A stretch of 64,000 nucleotides of DNA from an uncultured Oleispira sp. (GTDB taxonomy: Bacteria; Pseudomonadota; Gammaproteobacteria; Pseudomonadales; Oceanobacteraceae): the NCBI GenBank assembly GCA_913061415.1, contig CAJXUD010000011.1, forward strand, positions 1-64,000, given 5' to 3'. Position 1 is the stretch's first letter; each line of letters begins with the position of its first letter. This document shows, piece after piece, positions 31,114-40,110 of this stretch. The notes under the pieces were generated by a model that was not told where the DNA came from, searched no databases, and was given only the letters and a program-made list of their open reading frames with translations. The position numbers and the translations under genes are program-made.

Positions 31114-31822
31114 TATTTTTATTCCCTACTATTTCTAAGTCGCCTTGATCAGCTGCTTTAATGGCGAAACCGATTCCTGAAATAGTTTCTAGTTTTAATA
31201 ACGGACTGTGTTTAGAGGCATCCAGTTGTTTGCGCACGTGATGAATATGCACTTTTAAACTATTGCTATCAGGTTGCTCGTCGCCCCAAACTGCTTGCAT
31301 GATGTGTTGACGACCCATGGGTTGAGGGCTTGCACGTACCAGCACTTCTAATAACTTAAACGCAATCGGAGAGAGCTTTAAGGTTCGTTGCTGTAATTGT
31401 GCGCTGCGTTGATTTAAGTCGAGTATTAAATCGCCTAGCACCAAGCGCTTTACTTCACCACTGCGGCGCTTAGCCAATACCTGAACTCTCGCCACAAGCT
31501 CTCTCATCGCGAAAGGTTTCACCAAATAATCATCACTACCGGCTTCAAATCCTTGCAGTTTATTTTCTAAGCTATCCCGTGCTGTCAGCATGAGTATTGG
31601 AATATCCAAGCCTTTCTCTCGCACGGTATTGCAAAGTGTTAAACCATCCATCTTAGGCATATTAATATCCAGCATCATCATTTGGTAATGATTACGCTGG
31701 ATTAACTCTAGGCCCATCAATCCATTACTGGCATGGTCACAATTAATTGATTCAATATCGAGGTAATCAACAATTGTGGCGGCAAGATCTATATCGTCTT
31801 CAACCAGCAGTACATTTATCAT
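31103..31822 (-). CDS. OmpR-family response regulator
   Basis: 239 residues. Receiver domain with VEDDIDL pocket and Asp52 (MLDINMP), Lys in LVKPFAM, then a winged-helix DNA-binding domain (LSPIAFKLLEVLVRASPQPMGR...SLKVHIHHVRKQLD). It overlaps its kinase gene and lies 46 bases downstream of the RND pump gene. A direct repeat of TTAACCC at 11-bp spacing upstream of the operon is the expected kind of binding site for this family. Confidence 0.94.
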   Translation of the reverse strand: MINVLLVEDDIDLAATIVDYLDIESINCDHASNGLMGLELIQRNHYQMMMLDINMPKMDGLTLCNTVREKGLDIPILMLTARDSLENKLQGFEAGSDDYLVKPFAMRELVARVQVLAKRRSGEVKRLVLGDLILDLNQRSAQLQQRTLKLSPIAFKLLEVLVRASPQPMGRQHIMQAVWGDEQPDSNSLKVHIHHVRKQLDASKHSPLLKLETISGIGFAIKAADQGDLEIVGNKNNEN

Positions 31823-31868
31823 TGGATAATACTCTCTTTTTGCCTTTTATCTTAAGGCAAGCATGTTC

Positions 31869-34800
31869 TTATGAGTGAGTTTCATCATCATATACTGTGC
31901 GTCTTTTTGGAAATAACCCTCGCACCAAAACAAAGAATAGCGGTACTAAGAGAATACCTAAAATCGTAGCCGTTAATGTACCACCAATAATACCCGTACC
32001 AATCGAAATGCGGCTATTGGCCCCCGCGCCTGACGAAATGGCCAAAGGTAAAATACCAAATACGAATGCCAGTGAGGTCATTATAATCGGACGCAAACGC
32101 AATTTTGCAGCGTGTACGGCAGAGTCGACCAGTGACATTCCGCGTTGATAAGAAGCCTCGGCAAACTCAACAATTAAAATAGCGTTTTTAGACGCGAGAC
32201 CAATGGTTGTTAATAATGCAACTTGGAAATATATATCATTTTCCAACCCCCTCATTGTGGCCGCAAGAGCAGCGCCAACAACGCCTAGCGGTATTACCAT
32301 AATGACCGATAAGGGGACCGACCAGCTTTCATATAATGCCGCCAAGGCTAAGAAAACCACCAAGATGGAAATCGCATATAGCAGGGTGGATTGGCCACTG
32401 GACAATTTCTCCTGAAAGGATAAACCACTCCATGAATAGCTTAGCTTACCTTGTCCGACTTCTTCGGTTAAGCGTTCCATTTCTGCCATGGCTTGGCCAG
32501 AACTGACGCCATTAGCAGAAGCGCCATTAATGCCAAACGATGCGATACCGTTGAAGCGCGACAAACTTTGCGGTGCGTTAGACCAAGAAGAGCTACTAAA
32601 GGCAGAGAACGGCGTCATGGTCGTTTCACCTGCGCTATTGGTGCCACGCACATGCCACTGATTTAAATCATCGGGCTTTGAGCGGAATTGTGCATCACTG
32701 GCGATGTACACTTTTTTCACTCGACCGTTATCAATAAAGTCATTCACATAGCTACCGGCCCAGGCAGAGGTTAGCGTATTGGCAACATCGGGTAGGGATA
32801 ACCCCAAGGCAGTCGCTTTACCGTTGTCTATATCGATCTTTAACTGAGGAGTCTCACCTAGAGCGCCTTCGCGAATACCGGCCAGTAATTTACTTTCTCG
32901 TGCCTTTGCAATGAGTTCATCTTTTAGCTGTGCTAACTCTTCGCGGCTGGTGCCTGTGGCCGCTTGCAGTTCAAAACTAAAGCCGTTGCTTTGGCCTAAG
33001 CCACGAATCACTGGAGGTGATAATGCAAAAATTCGCGCATCTTGAATATTAGAAAGATTTTTATTCATGCGATTAACCAAAGCATCGACACTTTGATCGT
33101 CATTAGGGCGTTCATCCCAAGGCTTTAAACCCAAGAAACCCATCCCCGCATTTTGTCCGCTACCAGAGAAGTTGAAACCCGCAATCGAGAAGGTTCTATT
33201 AACGGTTTCAGATTCATTTTCAGCTAAGTACTGTTCAACTTGTTCAGCCGCCGCACGGGTTCGCTTGATCGATGCGCCCGCAGGTAAGTTGATTTGGAAC
33301 ATGGCACTGCCTTGGTCTTCTTGTGGTAAAAAACCGGTTGGCATACGCATAATTAAAACCGCGAGGATGGCAACGATAGCGCCATAAAATATTACCCAGC
33401 GAATCTTTCGATTTAAAATGTTTTTAACAAAACGCGTATACGATTTGGTAAATCGATCAAAGAGACGGTTAAAACCTGCGAAGAAACCTGTCTTTTCTAC
33501 GTGGATAACTGTGTGAGATTCTGGCTTGGTATGGACTAATAAACTGGCACACAGTGTGGGTGTCAGGGTTAGCGCAACAATCACAGAAAGCACCATTGAC
33601 GCGACAATAGCGATGGAAAATTGTTGGTAGATAACACCGGTTGAGCCACCAAAAAAGGCCATGGGTAAAAATACCGCAGAAAGTACGATTCCGATGCCAA
33701 CAAGAGCGCTGCTTATTTCAGACATTGATTCAATCGTAGCATCGCGGGGAGAAAGATTCTTTTCGTGCATCAAACGCTCTACGTTTTCGACCACCACAAT
33801 CGCATCATCAACCAGCAGACCAATAGAAAGCACAATACCAAACATCGTTAGGGTATTAATTGAGAAACCAAACGCTGACAGCACGCCAAATGTTCCTAAT
33901 AAAACAATAGGTACGGCGATGGCAGGAATTAAAGTTGCGCGCCAGTTTTGTAAAAATAACCACATCACCAGTACCACTAACACAATGGCTTCTGCTAAGG
34001 TTTTAACCACTTCATCAATCGAAATTTTAATAAAGTCGGTGCTATCACGAGGGAAGTTATATTCGTAGCCGTCGGGTAAATTAGTCGCCAGCTCAGCGAC
34101 TTTTTCTTTGACGCGAGTCGCAGTATCTAAAGCGTTAGCCCCAGGAGATAACATAACGGCAATACCCGATGCCGGGTGGCCATTTAGGCGAGGGATGGCG
34201 TAATAGTTTTCACTGCCAATTTCAATGCTAGCAACATCGCTAAGACGAACATTTGCCCCAGACGAATTGTATTTAATAATGATGTTACGAAACTCTTCAG
34301 GTGTCGACATCATGGCTTGTGCGGTCACGGTTGCGTTTAGCTCTTGATTCGCCAACGCGGGTACTGCCCCAATTTTTCCCGCAGGAATTTGAACATTTTG
34401 ACCACGCAGCGCGGTCGAAATATCAGAAGGCATGAGGTTGTAGTTGGCAAGTTTTCCTGGGTCTAACCAAATGCGCATTGCGTAGCGCGAACCAAAAACA
34501 CGAATGTCACCCACGCCCTCAATTCTGGCAAGGCTGTCTTGTATATTAGAAGCAATGTAATCGGCAATATCAAATGCCGTTGCTTCGTTGGTAGTATCGT
34601 ACAGCGCAGTCACAAGTAAAAAATCGCTATTCGATTTAGTGACGGTTATCCCTTGAGTTTGAACAGACTCCGGTAAGCGAGAATTAATTTGCGCGACTTT
34701 GTTTTGTACTTGAACCTGAGCATAATCAGGATCGGTGCCTTCTTCAAAGGTGATTTGTACCGATGCGGCACCGTCGGAAGAACTGGAAGAAGAAAAATAC

Positions 34801-35030
34801 AATAAACCATCCAATCCCGTTAGTTGTTGTTCTAATATCTGAGTAACACTGTTTTCAACGGTTTCTGCATCGGCGCCAATGTAATTCGTTTTTACGCTAA
34901 TAACGGGTGGGGCGATACTAGGATATTGCGCGACCGGTAGTGAAAAAATAGAGGCTAGGCCCGTTAGCATAATGATGATTGAAATGACCCAAGCAAAGAC
35001 AGGGCGATCAATAAAGAAGCGTGCAAACAT
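31869..35030 (-). CDS. RND multidrug efflux permease (AcrB/MexB-like)
   Basis: 1053-residue HAE1-type proton/drug antiporter of the inner membrane. It starts MFARFFIDRPVFAWVISI, typical of AcrB. The proton relay is in LLVDDAIVVVENVER, and two large periplasmic loops follow TM1 and TM7. SALVGIGIVLSAVFLPMAFF and the repeated SKNAILIVEFAE are present. It lies 2 bases after its membrane fusion gene. No TolC/OprM gene is nearby, so the outer membrane channel must come from another locus. Confidence 0.95.
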   Translation of the reverse strand: MFARFFIDRPVFAWVISIIIMLTGLASIFSLPVAQYPSIAPPVISVKTNYIGADAETVENSVTQILEQQLTGLDGLLYFSSSSSSDGAASVQITFEEGTDPDYAQVQVQNKVAQINSRLPESVQTQGITVTKSNSDFLLVTALYDTTNEATAFDIADYIASNIQDSLARIEGVGDIRVFGSRYAMRIWLDPGKLANYNLMPSDISTALRGQNVQIPAGKIGAVPALANQELNATVTAQAMMSTPEEFRNIIIKYNSSGANVRLSDVASIEIGSENYYAIPRLNGHPASGIAVMLSPGANALDTATRVKEKVAELATNLPDGYEYNFPRDSTDFIKISIDEVVKTLAEAIVLVVLVMWLFLQNWRATLIPAIAVPIVLLGTFGVLSAFGFSINTLTMFGIVLSIGLLVDDAIVVVENVERLMHEKNLSPRDATIESMSEISSALVGIGIVLSAVFLPMAFFGGSTGVIYQQFSIAIVASMVLSVIVALTLTPTLCASLLVHTKPESHTVIHVEKTGFFAGFNRLFDRFTKSYTRFVKNILNRKIRWVIFYGAIVAILAVLIMRMPTGFLPQEDQGSAMFQINLPAGASIKRTRAAAEQVEQYLAENESETVNRTFSIAGFNFSGSGQNAGMGFLGLKPWDERPNDDQSVDALVNRMNKNLSNIQDARIFALSPPVIRGLGQSNGFSFELQAATGTSREELAQLKDELIAKARESKLLAGIREGALGETPQLKIDIDNGKATALGLSLPDVANTLTSAWAGSYVNDFIDNGRVKKVYIASDAQFRSKPDDLNQWHVRGTNSAGETTMTPFSAFSSSSWSNAPQSLSRFNGIASFGINGASANGVSSGQAMAEMERLTEEVGQGKLSYSWSGLSFQEKLSSGQSTLLYAISILVVFLALAALYESWSVPLSVIMVIPLGVVGAALAATMRGLENDIYFQVALLTTIGLASKNAILIVEFAEASYQRGMSLVDSAVHAAKLRLRPIIMTSLAFVFGILPLAISSGAGANSRISIGTGIIGGTLTATILGILLVPLFFVLVRGLFPKRRTVYDDETHS

Positions 35031-35032
35031 GG

Positions 35033-36190
35033 CTATAAGCTCCCTTTGTTAACAGGCTCGGAAGACGTAGAAAGCGTTATCTCGATGGGTTTTACTTCGC
35101 TACCGGGGCGCACTTTTACAGTCCCTTCTACTAACAGCTTGTCGTTAACGGCTAAACCGCTAGCGATTAACCAGTTACTATCAACCGCATTAATCGTTTC
35201 TACTGATCGCTTCTCTATAAGATTGTTGTCATTAATAATGTAAGCATAAGCGCTGCCATTGGCATTATGATAAATCCCTTGCTGCGGCACTAAAATAGCG
35301 TGTTCATCAATAGCTTCATTCACTGTGGTACGAACAAACATACCAGGTAATAATAAATTGTCTGGGTTGGAGAATTCAGCGCGCAAGGTGATGCTGCCTG
35401 TCGCGGTATCAACCGCAACTTCTTGCATTTTTAACTGCCCAAGCGACTCGTATTGGCTACCATCTCCCAGAGTCAGCATGACATCTGTTGATCCAGGCTT
35501 AATATTGTCACTGCGTAATAGCGTGCGTAACTTGAGCAGTTCGGCGCTGCTTTTTTTCATATCAACATAAATAGGGTCAAGCGTATGAATGGTGGCGAGT
35601 GGCGAAGCTTGGCCAGCGGTCACTAAAGCGCCTTGAGTCACATTCGAAATACCGATATGTCCAGAAATTGAAGCCTTAACCTTGGTGAATTCAAGGTTAA
35701 TGGCCGCGGTTTCTAATGCCGCTTGGTACTTCTCAATATTGGCTTGTGCTTCAAGGTAGGCAGCGCGAGCATCATCGGCGTCTTGTTGCGAGATGCCTTT
35801 CTGTCCAAGCAAGTTGGCGTATCGTTTGTCTTTTAGCGTTGCGGTTTCTAATGATGCTTTTGCACTGTTTAAATTCGCTTTGGCTTCGTTATAGACCGAT
35901 TGAAAAGGCGCCGGATTGATTTGATACAGCAGTTGTCCTTTCTTGACCATACTGCCTTCTTCAAACAGGCGCTGGTGAACAATACCACTTACCTGCGGGC
36001 GTACTTCAGCGACTTGAGAGGCAACGACTCTCGCAGGCATTTCATGGTTTATCTTATGCACATTCGCCGTGACGGAAATATAAGATACTGCTGGCACCAT
36101 GGCCTTATTGGCCGGTGTATTGCCTTGTTGGCAGGCTGCTAATAGCGAAGCTAATAGCAATAACCCGCCGATACGCATAGAGTCTTTCAT
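35033..36190 (-). CDS. RND efflux periplasmic adaptor (AcrA-like lipoprotein)
   Basis: 385 residues. A lipoprotein signal ends at LLAAC (Cys about 20), so the protein is anchored to the inner membrane. The biotinyl-lipoyl domain, the coiled-coil hairpin (about 100-165: NLNSAKASLETATLKDKRYANLL...) and the beta-barrel domain follow in order. GHIGISNVTQGALV is the typical second lipoyl half. First gene of acrA-acrB-regulator-kinase on the minus strand; regulation is probably by the operon's own regulator. Confidence 0.95.
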   Translation of the reverse strand: MKDSMRIGGLLLLASLLAACQQGNTPANKAMVPAVSYISVTANVHKINHEMPARVVASQVAEVRPQVSGIVHQRLFEEGSMVKKGQLLYQINPAPFQSVYNEAKANLNSAKASLETATLKDKRYANLLGQKGISQQDADDARAAYLEAQANIEKYQAALETAAINLEFTKVKASISGHIGISNVTQGALVTAGQASPLATIHTLDPIYVDMKKSSAELLKLRTLLRSDNIKPGSTDVMLTLGDGSQYESLGQLKMQEVAVDTATGSITLRAEFSNPDNLLLPGMFVRTTVNEAIDEHAILVPQQGIYHNANGSAYAYIINDNNLIEKRSVETINAVDSNWLIASGLAVNDKLLVEGTVKVRPGSEVKPIEITLSTSSEPVNKGSL

Positions 36191-36248
36191 GATGGCATGT
36201 TCCTAACTAAGTATAAATTTCTAAGTCTAAATTTGGATTAATACAAAA

Positions 36249-36281
36249 ATCATAACAAAGTACGGGTTAAGACAGGGTTAA
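36249..36281 (-). promoter_or_regulatory. Candidate response-regulator operator and promoter of the efflux operon
   Basis: On the minus strand TTAACCC occurs twice with 11-bp start-to-start spacing (36281-36275 and 36270-36264), followed by a -10 box TATGAT (36254-36249). Direct repeats with one helical turn spacing near the -35 are the classic site for OmpR/PhoB-type activators, and TTAA repeats recall PmrA/QseB boxes. About 60 bases upstream of the adaptor gene start. Confidence 0.55.
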
Positions 36282-36411
36282 CGGATACGAAAGCTTTTTT
36301 ATTTGTATAAATTAAATAATAGCGACAAGGATATCTGCAGAAGCCAGGGAGAGAGGGTTATAATGAATCACTTAGCGCGATACATTATATTGTCATCAAA
36401 GGAAGCATTGT

Positions 36412-36765
36412 ATGTATGAAAATCGAGACATTATTGTACGTTTGCGCGAGCAAATCCCTTCGTTTGAGTGTGTAAAAGGTTGTCATGATTGCTGTGGGCC
36501 CGTCACGACCTCCTCAGAAGAAATGTCACGCCTGCCTGTTAAATCAGACGCAGAACATGAAGAAGCATTAAACGACCTTCGTTGCGTACACCTTGGCCCT
36601 AATGGCTGCACGGTTTATGGCGAGCGCCCATTAATTTGCCGATTGTTTGGCACAACGCCACGAATGGCCTGCCCGAATGATCGTCGGCCTGAAGAAATGA
36701 TCGACGAAAAAGTAGAAAAAGCGGTTCATCATTATATCGCTAATACACGGCAGGTCTTGGTGTAA
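36412..36765 (+). CDS. YkgJ-family cysteine cluster protein
   Basis: 117 residues with the YkgJ/UPF0153 metal-binding pattern: CVKGCHDCCGP near the N-terminus, then CVHLGPNGCTVYGERPLICRLFG, and another Cys in MACPNDR. The cysteines probably bind zinc or an iron-sulfur centre. The function of the family is not established. Short and complete; stands before a GNAT gene in the same direction. Confidence 0.85.
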   Translation: MYENRDIIVRLREQIPSFECVKGCHDCCGPVTTSSEEMSRLPVKSDAEHEEALNDLRCVHLGPNGCTVYGERPLICRLFGTTPRMACPNDRRPEEMIDEKVEKAVHHYIANTRQVLV

Positions 36766-36847
36766 TAGAAAGATTTAAAATCGTTGGGCTCGTCAGTGGC
36801 AAAGAGCGCTTAACCAGATGTGATGACTTAGGGAAGACTAAAAGTAT

Positions 36848-37351
36848 ATGGATATTAGACCCGTTACCTCTCCAGAATTTGAATCTGTTTATGCCATACT
36901 TTATGGCAATGCCGAGTGGCTGTTATCAAAAAACATCTTACAGTGGCCAATTGAATGGTTAGAATCCATACGACCCGCGATAGAGTCTTCTATTGATCTA
37001 GGATTTTTCTCTGCGATAGATATTAATGGCCAGATGGCAGCAGTATTAGAAATAAGGTCTGCACCAGAGCCCTTGTGGCAACATGATTTAGCCGAAGCGC
37101 TGTACATTCATAAACTCGCGGTTGATCGAAAATACTCTAACCTCAAAGTCGGCCGAAAAATAATAGAGGCGCTGAAAACCAAGGCGACCTTGGACGGCAA
37201 GCGTTATGTACGCTTAGATTGTGTCGCACATAATAACGGTCTTAGAACGTATTATGAATCCTGTGGTTTCAAACTAAAAGATATCGTAAAAACCCCAGTG
37301 GTAGATCTTGCGCTATACGAATATACAATTCAAAACGGCAATGCCGAGTGA
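36848..37351 (+). CDS. GNAT-family N-acetyltransferase
   Basis: 167 residues. The acetyl-CoA binding region is LYIHKLAVDRKYSNLKVGRKIIEAL, a variant of the motif A Q/R-x-x-G-x-G/A loop. YYESCGFK is motif B. The substrate is unknown. It lies between YkgJ-like and spermidine synthase-like genes with gaps of 60-80 bases; no shared pathway is evident. Confidence 0.82.
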   Translation: MDIRPVTSPEFESVYAILYGNAEWLLSKNILQWPIEWLESIRPAIESSIDLGFFSAIDINGQMAAVLEIRSAPEPLWQHDLAEALYIHKLAVDRKYSNLKVGRKIIEALKTKATLDGKRYVRLDCVAHNNGLRTYYESCGFKLKDIVKTPVVDLALYEYTIQNGNAE

Positions 37352-37411
37352 ATATGTTAAAGTAATGAAACTCAAAAAACTCATCTCAGCTGATACTAAT
37401 CTGGAAATATT

Positions 37412-38086
37412 ATGAACCCTTGGACTCTACTAGGCCTAGCCAAAATACCGAATAATGGCGGAGAGCTAGAGTTAACTCAGCGTGATAAAGAATTTTCTAT
37501 TCATTTAAAGGGCGTTCGCGGCGAGTTAATGAATAGCCGCATGCACAGCTCAGAATTAGCGTTGTCGGATCTTGGCTGTGCTCATGTAAAAAACACAGAA
37601 AATGCCAAAGTATTGGTGGGTGGTATGGGCATGGGATTTACCTTGGCCGCTGCATTGAAAGCGACTAAACCAAGCTCTAAGGTTGTTGTGGCCGAATTAG
37701 TGCCTGATGTAATTGAGTGGAACAAAGGCCCGTTAGGCGAGTGTGCAGGCCGTCCATTGGATGACAGCCGCGTGATTGTTCATGTGGGTGATGTGGCTGG
37801 ATTGTTTAAAGCTAAGCAGCCTGAGTTTGACGCTATTTTATTAGATGTGGATAACGGCCCAGAAGGCTTTACTCATGGTGATAACAATAGTTTATATTCA
37901 CTCGATAGTTTAGCGGCCATTAGGCAAACGCTAAAACCTAAAGGTGTATTAGCCGTATGGTCGGCTTGGCATGATCCTAAATTTACGACTCAGCTTAAAA
38001 AAGCCAAGTTTAGTGTCGAAACAAAAACCGTGAGAGCGCATAACGGTAAAGGCAGCCGTCATACAATTTATCTGGCAAGAAAATAG
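37412..38086 (+). CDS. Spermidine synthase-like methyltransferase-fold protein
   Basis: 224 residues with a Rossmann SAM/decarboxy-SAM fold: VLVGGMGMGFTLAAAL (motif I), VVVAELVPDVIEWN (acidic end of strand 2), DAILLDVDNGPEGFTH (motif of the spermidine synthase family). It is shorter than true SpeE (about 280) and lacks the N-terminal beta domain, so polyamine synthase activity is uncertain. Confidence 0.8.
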   Translation: MNPWTLLGLAKIPNNGGELELTQRDKEFSIHLKGVRGELMNSRMHSSELALSDLGCAHVKNTENAKVLVGGMGMGFTLAAALKATKPSSKVVVAELVPDVIEWNKGPLGECAGRPLDDSRVIVHVGDVAGLFKAKQPEFDAILLDVDNGPEGFTHGDNNSLYSLDSLAAIRQTLKPKGVLAVWSAWHDPKFTTQLKKAKFSVETKTVRAHNGKGSRHTIYLARK

Positions 38087-38088
38087 AC

Positions 38089-38661
38089 CTAAGCTTTACG
38101 GCTAGGGTCTCTGCCTAAAATAAAAGCCATAACAATACCGACCAGCAAACCAAATAAATGCGATTCAAATGAAACTTGAGGAATGGTCGGTAGTACACCA
38201 TAAAGAAGACCGCCGTACGCAAAGGCAACCAAACAGCTAATCATAAACAGCTTAAACTCTCGGCTTATAAACCCTGCCACAACAAGATAGCCAAACAACC
38301 CATAAATAACCCCGCTCATACCAATGTGATAAGCACTGCGGCCAAAAAACCAGACCAATAATCCACCGAATAAAGCCGTAGCTGAGAAAACATAAATAAA
38401 CCGTCTGCGCCCATGGCTCAATAATAACAGCGTGAAAACAAACAAAGGCATAAGATTACTGAATAAGTGAACGATGCCGCCATGCAGAAAAGGCGCAAAT
38501 AAAATACCGCTTAAGCTATTAATGTTTCGGGGCAATATGCCAAACGAGCGAAAAAATCCACCGGTAAATTGATTAATAATCTCGACCACAATAATCACCA
38601 AACATAAGTTAGTGGCGATTTTTAAACGCTTGGACAAAGGGACGTAGGTTCGTTTTATCAT
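38089..38661 (-). CDS. Rhomboid-family intramembrane serine protease
   Basis: 190 residues with six membrane segments. The catalytic serine is in GMSGVIYGLFG and the histidine in ESHLFGLLVG. The L1-loop and TM2 HGGIVHLFSNLMPL motif is present. The active site looks complete, so proteolysis inside the membrane is likely. It overlaps the start region of the NtrC-family gene by 4 bases at its own start (38658-38661), so it belongs to the same operon. The substrate is unknown. Confidence 0.9.
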   Translation of the reverse strand: MIKRTYVPLSKRLKIATNLCLVIIVVEIINQFTGGFFRSFGILPRNINSLSGILFAPFLHGGIVHLFSNLMPLFVFTLLLLSHGRRRFIYVFSATALFGGLLVWFFGRSAYHIGMSGVIYGLFGYLVVAGFISREFKLFMISCLVAFAYGGLLYGVLPTIPQVSFESHLFGLLVGIVMAFILGRDPSRKA

Positions 38662-40109
38662 GCTAGCTCGTATCGTTTTATTTTATTAATTAATCCCTGG
38701 CGGGTAATTCCCAATGCTTGCGCGGTATGGGTTTTATTACCTTGGAACTTTGTTAGCGCTTGAGTAATGAGGTTAATTTCAAGTTCACTGACGTGTTGTT
38801 CTAGAGTTTTTTCGGACGTGCCAAGGTTGGCGTTAAAACCTGATGTATTTTGAATATCCTTTATCGCGTCGTGGCCACGAATTAAGGCGATTTCTTGCAA
38901 ACTCAGTCGATCGCTTAAACAAATTGCCGCCGCGCTTTCTAGCGTATTTTTTAGTTCTCTGACATTACCTGGCCATGGGGTATTCATAAACCAGCAGCAG
39001 ACTTCTTTGTTGAGGCTTATGTTGGTTTTATGCTGGTGGTTGTAGCGTATTAAAAAATGATCGATCAAAATACCAATATCTTCTTTTCTATTTTTTAAAC
39101 TGCTCGTGCTAATAGTAAGGCCTTTAATTCTGTAATAAAGATCTTCACGAAAATGACCTTGTTCGACTTCTTTGGCCAAATCTCTGTTGGTTGCGCAGAC
39201 TAAGCGAGCATTTAGGTTTTCTAATTTACGACTGCCAACCGGGTAGTAACTGCCATCTTGTAAAACGCGCAATAATTTTACCTGCATTGATAATGGCATT
39301 TCGCCAATTTCATCTAAGAAAAGCGTGCCTTGGTCAGCGCTGGCTAATAAGCCTTTACGGTCACTGTCGGCCCCAGTAAAGGCGCCTTTTTTGCAACCGA
39401 ACAATTCACTTTCTAATAACTCCGCCGGTATTGCACCGCAGTGTACAGAGACTAACTTATGCGGATTACGCTCGCTATTGTTGTGAATGGCGTGGGCAAT
39501 GATTTCTTTGCCTGTGCCACTTGGCCCTTGAATTAAAACGGGTACTTGGGTTTTTGAAATACGTTGAATTAATTCACGAATAGATTCAATCGCACTGCTT
39601 TTTCCGATGAGACCAAACGTCGGAATGCTGGGTAGTTCATCTTGCTGAACCAATTCATTTTCTAAGGTTTTAATCTGTTTTAACAAACTGTGCTTTTCTA
39701 ACGCGCGTTGAATAATCAGCTGCAATAAATCAGGGTCGATGGGTTTGTTAATAAAATCCCAAGCGCCATATTCAATTGCCTTTAACGCCAGTGCTCGATC
39801 GCTATGTGCGGTTAAAACCAATACTGGAACATCATAATATTTCAAATTTTCTAAACTTTCTTCAGGTCTGAAAGTTGGAGGCAATGATAGATCATGAATG
39901 ACGAGGTCAAACCCCTTTTGATGGGGCTCATTACTATTAGCATCTTTAAATAAAGCGAGGCCACTTGCCGCGTCATGGGCGCATGCAACTTGATAACCGG
40001 CTTGCTCTAACCAGAGTGCGCATAATTCGCAGAAGGCCACTTCGTCATCAATTAATAATATTTTGCTTCTCGTAGTAAGAGGCATATTAAGGTCCGTAAT
40101 AAGGGTCAT
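38658..40109 (-). CDS. NtrC-family sigma-54-dependent response regulator
   Basis: 483 residues. Receiver domain with IDDEVAF and phosphoacceptor Asp73 (IHDLSLP), AAA+ domain with Walker A GPSGTGKE, the sigma-54 contact loop GAFTGAD, Walker B TLFLDEIGEM, then a Fis-type HTH (THTAQALGITRQGLINKIKRYEL). A second possible start is ATG 40085 (MPLTTRSK). It follows its kinase gene by one base. A strong sigma-54 promoter lies upstream of the divergent cio operon 2 kb away, a candidate target. Confidence 0.94.
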   Translation of the reverse strand: MTLITDLNMPLTTRSKILLIDDEVAFCELCALWLEQAGYQVACAHDAASGLALFKDANSNEPHQKGFDLVIHDLSLPPTFRPEESLENLKYYDVPVLVLTAHSDRALALKAIEYGAWDFINKPIDPDLLQLIIQRALEKHSLLKQIKTLENELVQQDELPSIPTFGLIGKSSAIESIRELIQRISKTQVPVLIQGPSGTGKEIIAHAIHNNSERNPHKLVSVHCGAIPAELLESELFGCKKGAFTGADSDRKGLLASADQGTLFLDEIGEMPLSMQVKLLRVLQDGSYYPVGSRKLENLNARLVCATNRDLAKEVEQGHFREDLYYRIKGLTISTSSLKNRKEDIGILIDHFLIRYNHQHKTNISLNKEVCCWFMNTPWPGNVRELKNTLESAAAICLSDRLSLQEIALIRGHDAIKDIQNTSGFNANLGTSEKTLEQHVSELEINLITQALTKFQGNKTHTAQALGITRQGLINKIKRYELA

Positions 40110-40110
40110 A

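Noticed and set aside
33661-34068. 135-residue plus-strand ORF
   Set aside because: Antisense to the conserved RND permease gene; its low-complexity composition reflects the shadow of that gene.
31897-36142. Several plus-strand ORFs of 65-85 residues
   Set aside because: All lie opposite the efflux genes and show no protein family signals.
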